DNA from: Gigaspora margarita
Lineage: Eukaryota; Glomeromycota; Glomeromycetes; Diversisporales; Gigasporaceae
Length of the DNA: 64,000 nucleotides
NCBI GenBank assembly: GCA_009809945.1
Contig: WTPW01000363.1
Location: forward strand, 163,374 to 227,373
Reading direction: 5' to 3'
Of the stretch, positions 47,506 to 57,865 are shown in pieces. A program made the position numbers and the translations under genes. A model generated the notes under the pieces. That model was given only the letters and a program-made list of their open reading frames with translations, had not been told where the DNA came from and searched no databases. Positions within the stretch are counted from its first letter, which is position 1. Every line of letters begins with the position of its first letter.

Positions 47506-48019
47506 TGATTAAACAAATGCTCAAACGTCCTATTTAAACCTCTAATAAATAAAATTTCCAATTTTTACTGGTTTCACTAGTTTAAAAATCACTCGGCCTA
47601 AATATGCACAAACAAAAAAAAATTAAGTAGTAAATTTTTTGAATGTTTCAATTATTATATTTTTTAAATTGTTGCCTGATCAGATGACTTTGTTGGCACA
47701 GAAGGAAATGTACAGGATCTTTTCTACTGAACTTAGGCTCTAGGTATAAATTTAAAGATATCTACCTTAAATAATCCATCCGTCCCAATTACTATTCACA
47801 CTTTATAACAAAATTATATACTCATGACTACTAAATAAATATGTTATAGCNTAGTTCTTGCTTACTATTGCTATGTAATTAATTACCAAACAAGAGGTTC
47901 TTGCACTGCTATCAATGTGAATTTTAATTATATTGTTTTCATGATTGTTACAATATGTAAATAAATTTGAATAAGTTTCGTTAGAATTATCTTGATTTCT
48001 ACTGTATTATGATTACAGT

Positions 48020-49121
48020 AAATGTAATTACTAATCGACATACACAATAGTTAAAGTTGAATTAGTAGTGGAATTATAGTAATTTTACTATAAGTTACTG
48101 TAAAAATTTTTGTCAAGAACTTACTCATTTTAAAGTCATCAGATTTTACCTTTTCTATTATAAGTTGTTGTAAAGAATTCGCTTGCTAATGCAGTATATA
48201 TAATGGTTAAAATTGAATTAATATCAGAACGATTGTGATATTTACATAAAATTTTTTACAGAACTTACTNCTATTCTAAAGACCCAGTATGTGTTTAAGA
48301 TTGAGTTGCATTGGAATTANAATGGTTTCCTGTAAAGAGTTCAGTGCATAACTTATTTGCTAAAGTAATGTTTAAGGTTGAATTAGTATAAAAATTACTA
48401 TGATTTCTACTTAAGTTATTATAAAAAATACATGTTACAAAACTTGCTATTCTGGTAACCAAAAAAAGTAGTTAAGATCGAGTTATATACAATGAGATAT
48501 ATAAAACTTCTGTTAATGTAGCTTTCACCAATATGAGTTAAAATTAGAATTCTCATAATTTCTACTAAGTCATTGTAAAAATTCTATTATAGAATTAACT
48601 CGCTGTTCCAATAACCACTGTTATAATTAAGTTGTTTACATTGGGATTATCAGCAATTACTGTATGAAGAATTCTGTTACAGAACTTGCTCGTACATATA
48701 ATAGTTGGATTTAAGTTGGTATTAAATTATCACAAAAATTTAACCTTTTATAACCTTAAAAGTGAACATTATGCTATTATTTTGCAGTTAATTAAAGAAA
48801 AAAAATCCAACTGACAGACAACATTGCATGGTCTATGGCCATGCAAAATTTTGCATTACCTACTAACCCATTCCTATTTTTTAAATTTTTTTTTTATAGA
48901 TCCCAATTGTGACACTTGTTTAATGTTTGACCTTTATTTTTTTCCACCATTCTTATCCAGTGTTATCTGATAGAGACCTTAATTTCCCATAATTCTCTAA
49001 TAGGATTGACAGAAAAAGTATGACTGTCAACCCAATTTTTTGATTCCTTGTTGTGCAAAATAAAAAATTAACTTTGCGTACCCTTAGATGTAACAGTAAA
49101 TTAAAAAAAAAAATAAAAAAA

Positions 49122-49153
<32 letters not shown>

Positions 49154-49690
49154 TAACTGACCAACCCAAATTCCACATAATGCAAATCGAAAAATCAACT
49201 TTGCATAGTCTAAAAAATTCTGTTACATAACTTACCCACTTTGCCATAGTCTATTGAATTGATTCTGTCAAAATCCATAATCTATCAAATCTAATAAAAA
49301 TTAATTTATTTTGTCCATTTTTACATAAATGCAATGTTTTCAAAAACTAACCTCTCAGTAATCATACAAAATCTATCTACTATAAATACCAGTTTTAAGG
49401 TTCAACAGTAACATGGTTGAATTGCAAAACCTACTGCTATTCTAATGTGACTAAAATTAAGTTAGTTTGCATTGGAATTATTAAGAAAGTTGCTAGAAAA
49501 AAGTCTGTTACAGAATTTGCTAATACAGTACACATAGTGGTTTATTCTGTTATAGAGCTCACTTCCTATCCATTGATCACAATATGTAGTTAAGGTCAAT
49601 TAGTTTGCTATAAAAAAAATTTTGTTACAATTTGCTTGCTATTCCAATTAGTCTTAGTGGTAAAAATTAATTTTCGAAAATTTCATTTTC
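48020..49690. repeat. cryptic tandem array, about 80-bp period, interrupted
   Basis: Diverged units read TTACTGTAAAAATTCTGTTA, then CAGAACTTGCTCGCTATTCC, then a spacer with GTTAAGATTGAGTTAGTATT. Anchors of the GTAAAAATTCTGTTACAGAACTT type occur near 48101, 48171, 48249, 48330, 48420, 48573 and 48660, and again near 49205, 49502, 49545 and 49620. The stretch 48780-49200 interrupts the array and contains TTAACTTTGCGTA/CAACTTTGCATA motifs like those of the Harbinger-like element at 54694. An ATAA-type microsatellite sits at about 49105-49150. Confidence 0.55.
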
Positions 49691-50381
49691 AGAAACAGAC
49701 TTATCAAAATCTTATAAGCCCACTTCTGAAAAATCAAAATTTAGAATATATGACAACAGTTATACCTGAAATTGGAAGAGCAATGTTTGTGTATTACAAA
49801 GTACAGAATTAGCTTAGGTTAGAATGAATGTTTGATTAGGGATTCAGTTTTAATAATAGTTGGACATTAAAGAAAGTTGATCATTAAAAAATTTTGTATT
49901 ATGCATTAATCCACAACTACTATCTTTTTACTACTTCATTCTTTGCTAGCTTTTTACTTGCAATCTACTAGTTATTTATTTAGTTACCTTCANTTTATTT
50001 TAAAAAAATTAGCTATTTATACAATTATGAGTTTCCCATTCTATGCCCAATTTAGAGGACATTTATTTTATCGAATTACTTTGGAGTTAGGATTATCTTA
50101 TATTGGTCAGGTGATTTTAATTAGTAATTAGTTATATATAAGCAAAATTGCCTTNATAGCATTTTTAATTAACCTACCCAAGGTAGGTTTAGACTGATGA
50201 TTTTGTTTGCTTGTTTTGCTTCGTCTAAAATCAAAATTCTATAATTTGATTGTCTCATGTCATGTGATTCTGCCCCACTGAATCATATATATTTTGTTTT
50301 ACTTTCTTTATATAATTGTTACTAAACAAGCCTATGTTATTGCATCTTTACTTTCTTTAAAACTTTCTATAATAGTTATGT

Positions 50382-50570
50382 TTTTGCTTTTATATTAGAT
50401 TTAGTTTGTTTTTTTTTGTAAAAAATAAATTTTTGTGAATGAGATTTTACATTATTGGGTTTATACTTAACTTTAATTTAATTGTTTTTATATTAGATTT
50501 AGTTTGTTTTTTTGTAAAAAATAAATATTTGTGAATGAGATTTTACATTATTGGGTTATATTTAATTTAA
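50382..50570. repeat. tandem duplication of about 95 bp
   Basis: TTTTATATTAGATTTAGTTT, a GTAAAAAATAAAT block and GTGAATGAGATTTTACATTA with TTGGGTT occur twice in the same order, with a few small differences. Confidence 0.9.
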
Positions 50571-50898
50571 TTGATTGATATTTTGTACAAAAGAATTAAT
50601 AATTTAAATTATAGATTCTTTTTTTTATGCTATTATATAATGTATGTATTTTTATGTAGTATTAAAATTGGGTTATTAAAGGCAACGCATGGGTTATTAT
50701 GTCAGACCCATACAATAATTTAGTTATTGTATGGGATTGTATAAATAACATTTGCATGAAATAACCCATGTTATATGGCCTTCAGCCATATGACTCTGGT
50801 TAACTAGTACAAATTTAGTTATTTTCTACAACCCATACAATAACTATAACTAATCAACTGATTTTATTTTTGAATTTAACTACTATCAAGTCATCCGT

Positions 50899-50935
50899 TC
50901 CTGGTTTTGCGCGACAACGTCGCGCAGCTATCTAG
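50899..50935 (+). repeat. GC-rich terminal hairpin
   Basis: CCGTTCCTGGTTTT is followed by the perfect stem GCGCGAC-AAC-GTCGCGC and then AGCTATCTAG. A near-identical copy is at 51966-52003. The sequence right after it (from 50936) matches the start of the 45252/45729 repeats, so two elements may abut here. A stem shortly before CTAG resembles a Helitron 3' end, but this is only suggestive. Confidence 0.6.
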
Positions 50936-51965
50936 TTCCGTAAGTGAAAACGGAGAGCATGGTTTACCAAAATGTTCAAGGATGTGCGTCCACAAAATCT
51001 TGCATTTGGTTGGTTGCCACAGTTGGCTATGATTTCTAAATATGTAAACTCGGATAATTTCGGGTTTGTTTTAATTGAATAGCCATTTAAAGTGTTACCA
51101 TTGTGACTAAATCGTGGTAAATTTTAGTTGCTTAGCCACTTGTGTACGACATTTTTGCATTTAATGATTGGTGTTATGAAAAGTTTGTTCAGCGTAAGCG
51201 TAGTCAATGTGTGATCATGTCACGTTTTGCGCAATCATTTGTTAATTAGTGATTTACTTTTTTATTTGCATTAACGTGTATTGTACCACGATTACATTAA
51301 CGTAGCGAAAAGTCAATCAATATTTTTGTTTATAATAATAAAGCAATAAACGTTTTCATATAATTATTATTGATTTAATAGATGACGGTGCAGAATAATG
51401 TTAAAAGTGTTAATAATATTACTTTACTGTTTATTCCGCGTCATAATATTATATTATTTATGTAATACGTTGATAATGCGTGTTGGTTGTCAATTAGATC
51501 AAGAAGTAGATAGACTATAGTTAATAATTTATAATAAATTATTTAACGAAAAATTTTTTCAAATAAACGTATCTAATGTTTTGAAATTGGTTATTTAGTA
51601 TTTGACTACGCTCCACTAATAATTTGCATGCGTACAGGATTTTTTCATATATGTTAGTTAATCGTAATAACTCAGTGCGTGCTCGCACATGATATCCGTA
51701 AATGTAATTATGAAAAAAAACTTTTTAAATTTTGCGTATTCCTGATTAGTTATCTTTTCGATCTGTAAACTCTGTCACTGACAAAAAAAAACGATTTGTA
51801 ACAAAGCATGTACGTACGTACATGCTAAAAAATACAAGTTTCATTCAAAAAAAAAATATGTATATTATAAACATATGATAATTAAACAACAATATTCATA
51901 GTATATATCAAACTAACTAATTACTATTTTAACAACCCAGACTATACCCATCCTTAAATAATTTT

Positions 51966-52003
51966 CCCGTTCCTGGTTTTGCGTGACAGCGTCGCGCAGC
52001 TAC
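51966..52003 (+). repeat. GC-rich terminal hairpin, second copy
   Basis: CCGTTCCTGGTTTTGCGTGAC followed by AGC and GTCGCGCAGCTA; same layout as at 50899-50935 with two substitutions in the left stem and loop. The stretch 51030-51965 between the copies shows no gene. Confidence 0.6.
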
Positions 52004-52206
52004 CTTATTATATTTATGCGGTGATATGCAGGTAAGAATTTTTAATTGTATTTGGAATTTTTGAAGTTTCGTACTAAGCCATAACTTATTAGTAAATATT
52101 TGTGGTCATTCAATTTCTATGATTTGTGCTTATCACGTCTGACACGTATAATTTTTATATGAAGAGCGTAAACAACTGCGTTCAATTTTAGTTCCAGTTG
52201 TTACTA

Positions 52207-52281
52207 CCGTATGGCGTTACTTTGATTAATTTAAGCCAAAGTTGTAATTTCACCCCTGCGCATTATTTCGCGGTAATACGG
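52207..52281. mobile_element. TA-flanked MITE, copy 3, internally deleted
   Basis: Starts CCGTAT and ends with the complement of CCGTATTACCGCGAAATAATG. TA flanks both sides (52205-52206 and 52282-52283). The right arm and the TTAAGCCAAAGTTGTAATTT core match the copies at 5480 and 55417; most of the left arm is missing. Confidence 0.75.
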
Positions 52282-52814
52282 TAGTTACATATCGACGTAA
52301 TTTGACATTAGACATATAATTATTTTATAGTGTGCCCAAAGAAGTATTGACACTATAGGATCTGAAAGGATCTAGAAGTATCGATACGGAATCATAAGTT
52401 TATGACATTAACGAGTAATCATTAACTTTTCAGTTTAAAATTGTCAATTTAAAAAACTAATTATTAATTATAACTATCAAGAGTGAATTCGCATGCATTA
52501 GTTTTATTTAATACTTTATTATTTTAAGGGCATTCTATTTATACAAAACAATGGTTTAGAAATATCCAATTGAGAAAGCATCATGGAACCGCACATTCAT
52601 GTAGACAATTTATCAATAAGGACGATTTATGATAAAATTTTTACGAGAGTGTCAAAGCGCATCCAATTCCAATCTTTATTAAATGTCTTTAGGTCATCCT
52701 TAAATATATGATTTCAAAGCAATTATACATCAATATTCATACGACTGTAACAGAACATTGAATGAATATATTTTCACACTAATACGTAGCCTATGACTTT
52801 CATCTATGTATATA

Positions 52815-53340
52815 TGTTGTGAGGGTGAAAATAACACCCTCCGTATAAATATCGAAATTATACACTACTACAACTAACTAAACTACTCTATCTAAACCTT
52901 AATAACGGTAAGGCTTCGATTGAGGCATGGATAAACTTAGTCCGAGTAACTAGGGTCAAATAGAGTTCTAAATTATGTCACGAGGCTCTAATATGAGTTC
53001 ACGAATTTAGACTTTAGTACGGATTTCACGATAACACTTCTACTCTTATTTCGAATGTTATTACTCTACAACATTGAACTCTATCTTCGAACTTGTCAAG
53101 CTAACGGTAAAGCTAAAACTAAAGCTAAAAGCTATTTTATTGTGAAGACGAATGACATTGTATTATATTTTTTACATTACTGCATCTTCCAATAAACTAA
53201 TTCGATAATTAAACTAATTCGATTAATTAACTAAATGCAATATAGTAAATCAGATAAATCAAATAAATCAAATAAGTCAGATAAATCATATAAATCATAT
53301 AAATCATATAAATCAAAATTAATCAAACTAACCGACTTTC
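52815..53340 (+). repeat. LTR-like repeat with (ATAAATCAKA)n tract
   Basis: Part A (52815-53030) matches 61190-61413 in inverted orientation: shared blocks include CCCTYCGTATAAAT, TAAGGCTTCGATT, GGGTC-AATAGAG and GAGGCTCTAATAT. Part B (53030-53200) matches 57549-57720 in direct orientation: GATAACACTTCTACTC, ATTTCGAA, CTACAACATTG. The two parts together look like an LTR beginning TGTTG. A 10-bp microsatellite lies at 53250-53320. The downstream internal region is displaced by the element at 53426. Confidence 0.5.
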
Positions 53341-54449
53341 CCAACCTTAGAACCGAGTAAAACAGGTAAATTACTAATTTTGGCTAGATTCGATCTTAGC
53401 CACCGCAGCTAAATATACATCCGACTACAGTTGTTAGGCGAAACTGTTTTGTGCAAATGGCGGAAGGCGAAACCTAAACCCGGCGAAAGACGAAAGTGGC
53501 GAAATTCTGGCGAAAGGCGAAACCCCTGCGAAAGGCGAAACACCCGGCGAAAGTTGAAACACCGGCGAAACCCCTCAAAGCTCTCAGCAAAGTTTAAATT
53601 CTCTAAGGGAAAGGGCTGAACCATGTTGGTGAATGAAAATATTTGCGTGTGCACAGTATGTGGCTCATATAAAGAAATGTACCTAAGCCATGTTGGAGAA
53701 TGAAATAATTGCATGTGGCTATTAAGCAAAGCATGTTGCTAAGAAACCATATGAATAAAATATGGTTATTAAAAACAGCATATGACTTATTTAAAGAAAT
53801 ATGCATATATACCTAAGCCACGTTGGTGAATGAAATATTTGCATGTAGTTATTAAGTACACATGTGGCTTTTATAATGAATTTATTTGTGTATAGCTTTG
53901 AGCACTGCTTATATAAAACGTTTAGATTTTTTTATTAAATTATTTTAACAATATTTATTGTTAAGTTGTTAAGATTTTTTTGCCATTTTGTTGTTAAAAC
54001 TTTAAATATCATACATAGTAAATAGCTTATTAATAAAATTATTAATAATCTAAATCTTAGAGTTAACTTTAATTGTTGGGGAAATAATTGTTGTATTATT
54101 AAACTTTTAATAGGTCAAATAGCCCTATGCGTTGACGATAGTCACGCTAGGGTTATTATCGCGAGGATAACCTGATTTGTGGCTTATATGAAATTGAGGC
54201 TCATATGAAAAGGTAATAGCAGATAGCATATATTGTATGCAATGGAGATTATAGATGCATGTGATAGAGATTATAGATACGCAGAGATTATAAAGATACA
54301 TGTGGGAGTAAATGGTGAATCTCAGTGCTTTCTTACTTCGCTTGTCTTGTCACTTGTTCTCTTCGATGCCCGATTATAATCTGGCTCCCATCCCTCCCGC
54401 CCTCTCTCATTCATTGCACCTAGCACCTAGCGCCCTGCCTGTTGTCATG

Positions 54450-54645
54450 TTGTCATGTATAACGAGTTGAATGCGCCACACCATAGCGTGGGCTCGAACT
54501 CGCTGTTTTATATTGATGTTATGTGAACCGAGTTGAATGCGACGCACCATAGCGTGGGCTCGAACTCGCTGTTATAAAAATTGATGTTGCATGTAATGAG
54601 TTGAATGTGTCGCACCATAAGCGTGGGCTTGACTCGCTATTAGAA
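54450..54645. repeat. minisatellite, three units of about 66 bp
   Basis: Each unit contains GAGTTGAATGCG, CACCATAGCGTGGGCTCGAA and CTCGCTGTT. The third unit is the most diverged. AGCGTTGGCGAT-like sequence occurs on both sides (about 54130 and 54672). Confidence 0.85.
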
Positions 54646-54693
54646 AAGAAAAAAAAAGATGCACCAACCCTTAGCGTTGGCGATCCTCAATTA

Positions 54694-54758
54694 GGCCACG
54701 CAAAATTAATTTTTCGTTTTGCATAACCTGGTGTTTCAAAATTCCGGTCGGCGGGTCG

Positions 54759-54810
<52 letters not shown>

Positions 54811-55076
54811 TTAACTTTACGTGGCCTAAATTAATTCATGTTCACATCGCAAAGTTAATTCTTCGGTTAGCATAACATGGAATTAGAAAATTTTGTTTTT
54901 TTTTTATCGCGGCTATCGGGTAATTACGGAAAATTAAGGTCATCATCGGGTGACACCGGAGAAAAAAATTAAATAGCAAAAATGGAATAATTGGCACAAT
55001 AGGAATTTAAAAAAAAAATTTTTGGAAAAATTGGGTCGGCGGGTTATGCAAAACGAAAAATTAACTTTGCGTGGCC
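54694..55076. mobile_element. Harbinger-like TIR element, 383 bp, TTA target
   Basis: Ends GGCCACGCAAAATTAATTTT and the complement of GGCCACGCAAAGTTAATTTT continue inward to GTTTTGCATAACC on both sides. TTA flanks it (54691-54693 and 55077-55079). A T-run followed by an A-run (54753-54812) is itself palindromic. A partial internal copy of the end occurs near 54810-54875, so the element may be a dimer. No ORF. Confidence 0.8.
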
Positions 55077-55416
55077 TTATGCTTCGTCACGTGATATATT
55101 CACGTGTACATAGAACATAGAGTTGTTATGACACAGTATACATAGAGTTGTTATGAGCACAGTATGTAATAGCAGAAGAGAAAGTGATGGAGTGGAGCAC
55201 TACTCCCATTATGTATCTTCATAATCTCTAATAAAGAGTGTGTTTAATATGAAATCCGAGCGAGAATAATATAGTAAAATTCAGATTGTTAAAAATAAAA
55301 AGTAGAATTACGTATATGTTGTGAAGAAACTAATTACATAACAAACAAATTGTTAGCATTGGATTTAAATTATATAGAAGCTTTAGTAGTGTTACATATA
55401 AATAGTTTATTAGATA

Positions 55417-55531
55417 CCGTATAGTCGCGAAATAACGCGCAGGAGCGTTATTTCAAATTTAGGCCCAAATTAAGCTTAATTTGGCCAAAATTCGAAATAA
55501 TGCTCCTGCGCGTTATTTCGCGACTATACGG
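55417..55531. mobile_element. TA-flanked MITE, copy 2, best preserved
   Basis: CCGTATAGTCGCGAAATAAC and its exact complement bound a 115-bp near-perfect hairpin with TA on both sides (55415-55416 and 55532-55533). The centre reads AAATTAAGCTTAATTT. It is the reference copy for those at 5480 and 52207. Confidence 0.9.
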
Positions 55532-56508
55532 TAGTGATTTTCATGAATATTTATAATTTAATTTATATATATCGCACTTGAAGTTAATATTTGATTTTCG
55601 CTTGATGTTGTCTGCTTGAAGTTACCAATTTAGGCACACTAATCAAAATTAACCCTGAAATTAGATCGAGCGCGTTAGTTAGTATGTTTAGGCAGTTTGT
55701 AAAACCGAACAGTGTAAAGGATGACTGTACTGGGTATTTTCCAAGGTATAGATAGGGGTCTATTCATTGAACTTTTAATATGATTGTACCCACATTCACT
55801 TATTTGCGCGGGTTATACAAACTCCTGGAGGGGAAATAGCTAATCGGAGAGTGTACATTTTGACTATTCCAGATCAGTCCGACAAAGAATCCAAACACGC
55901 TGCACTAATTAAAAATGACGGGAGTGAAGTTTTATATATAGTAAGCACCAATCTAACTCTATAGCCTCTAACCTTAAGGCTCTAACCTTAACCTTTTATA
56001 TCACGCACTTAATTTATTTACTAAATCGAATTGCCTTTTTTGGATTTCCTGCGCAAATAAATTGTACCTGGATTAGAGATGAGCAAGGTAATTTACTTAT
56101 TACGTAAAAGTTGAATCACGATATGTGACAATTTACTAAAATATATATTTACAACTAATAACATACTAAGGAATGATTTGACTTTGCCCATCTCTAACCC
56201 GGATATAAATCAAATTTAAGCTTACAGTGTAGAACTCATGGAGGGATCTTTCACATAGCACTTTACGGTAATTTCACCGCCTTTTGCCACTTTATTACTT
56301 TTCTTTAGTTCGTTACCTTGTGATAGTTTGCCACCTTTCACCAGTTTCGCCACCTTTCGCCAGTTTTGCCACCTTTCGTCGGTTTCGCCACCTTACACCA
56401 GTTTCTCCATTTCGACTTTAAATTTTTTTTTGGCGAAAGTCGAAACTAGGTTTCGCATTTCGCCAATGGCGAAACCTCTAGGTTTCGCCTAACAACTGTA
56501 CATCCGAC

Positions 56509-57548
56509 CAATGATATAACGAAAATTTTATTTACCCCGTTACAACGTGCATGTCAATTCAAACCGTAACACCGGTGTTATATTCGGGGAAAGGCATGAG
56601 TGAGATTTTGAGTTTTGAAAAAATATATATATATGAAATTTAATACAAGGACATATGCTTGAATTCAGTTCGTTGAATTGATTGGTTGTTGCTTATTCTA
56701 TTTTTAGAGCGTTTATTATAAGTTATTTGTAAGAAATTATAATTTCAAAAAAATTCCAAGAATTGCATACCATGAATTGTCCACAAGTTTAAACGACTTG
56801 GGAGGCTCAATTTGCCCAACACCAGTCACAAATAGAGTCCAATTCGGCCTAAACACTATATGAACTATCATTTATTATAAATGCACCTATAATGGTTTTG
56901 CACCTATTATATATTTTTGTAGATTTACTCAATTTCATAAAATTTTGACGCAGATTGTTCATGTTAGAGTTAGTATTTAGTGTTAGTATTTGGGATTGGG
57001 AAGGGCTTTTAGGGGCGTAGAACAATTTGTTTAGAGTATCACCTAATTAATTAGCATGATAGATTTCAATAAAAATTTTAGGCAAAGGTTATAAAGATTT
57101 TTGAAAATTTTTAAGATTATAATTTGTTAGTAAATATTTATAAATATTTGTGGCAATATAATTTTCTATGCTTTGTGCATAACAATTTCTAGCGTTTTTA
57201 ACGTTTGAAGCATGATTCTTCCATGTGAATTCAGTAAAATTTCATAATGTTTGAAATTTAAATAATGAAGGATTTCAGAATTAAAAAAAAAAAAACTTAT
57301 TTCGTAAATAAGTGGAAGCTTAAAAATTTTATTTGTGTGTCAAAATTTTGAAATCAAAAATGGAATGAGAGTGTTTAGAGCAAGGACCTGCAAAATCTGA
57401 TATAATTTAGCAAAATATGTTTTCGATATCAGTAAATTATTTGATTTACTTATTTGTACATAAATTCTGAAAATTTATCTAACTTGCAATTTGTTAAAAA
57501 AAGTGTCGCACTAAATTTCATTTATAATTTAATAATCTATCGGGGGGA
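56509..57548. other. AT-rich stretch, no gene seen
   Basis: It begins with CGTTACAACGTG and GTAACACCGGTGTTA motifs that may belong to the LTR-like element interrupted at 53426. No ORF of interest. Confidence 0.4.
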
Positions 57549-57720
57549 ATTACTATTGATAACACTTCTACTCTAATTTCGAAGGTTATTATTCTACAAC
57601 ATTGGACTCTAAAGCTTTGAACTCTACTAAGTTCTTGCTTCCTTCACTTCCTTATGAAGACAAAAGACCTTATTTATACTTTTTACATGACTGCGCTAAT
57701 TCTATTCTCATACTTGTTCT
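57549..57720 (+). repeat. LTR-like fragment, part B
   Basis: Matches 53030-53200 in direct orientation (GATAACACTTCTACTC, TTTCGAA, CTACAACATTG). It starts abruptly after ATCTATCGGGGGG. It lies just upstream of the inverted duplicate of the channel gene. Confidence 0.6.
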
Positions 57721-57865
57721 AACTAGTTTACCAGGTTCGAGATATTCAATCAATTAGATATGTTGCATAAAGCGCATAAATTCGATAAAGCGCATATTAA
57801 CAAACTGGCCATAGATGATCCCAATTCATGTAAAGAACAAAAACGTCGCAATTATTACAGATGAT

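Larger units (their letters stand above)
53426..56500. mobile_element. 3.1-kb hAT-type element with GGCGAAA sub-terminal repeats
   Basis: Ends TACAGTTGTTAGGCGAAAC and GTTTCGCCTAACAACTGTA are perfect inverted repeats of about 18 bp. The 8-bp sequence CATCCGAC flanks both sides exactly (53418-53425 and 56501-56508). About 170 bp at the left and 230 bp at the right consist of many GGCGAAAG (left) and CTTTCGCC (right) repeats. The interior has no transposase ORF. It contains a minisatellite (54450-54645), a Harbinger-like element (54694-55076), a TA MITE (55417-55531), and repeats of GCCATGTTGGTGAATGAAAT near 53622, 53690 and 53818. Confidence 0.85.

Noticed and set aside
53409..53729. 106-codon minus-strand and 62-codon plus-strand ORFs rich in Arg or Phe
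   Set aside because: They are translations of the GGCGAAAG tandem repeats at the left end of the hAT-type element.
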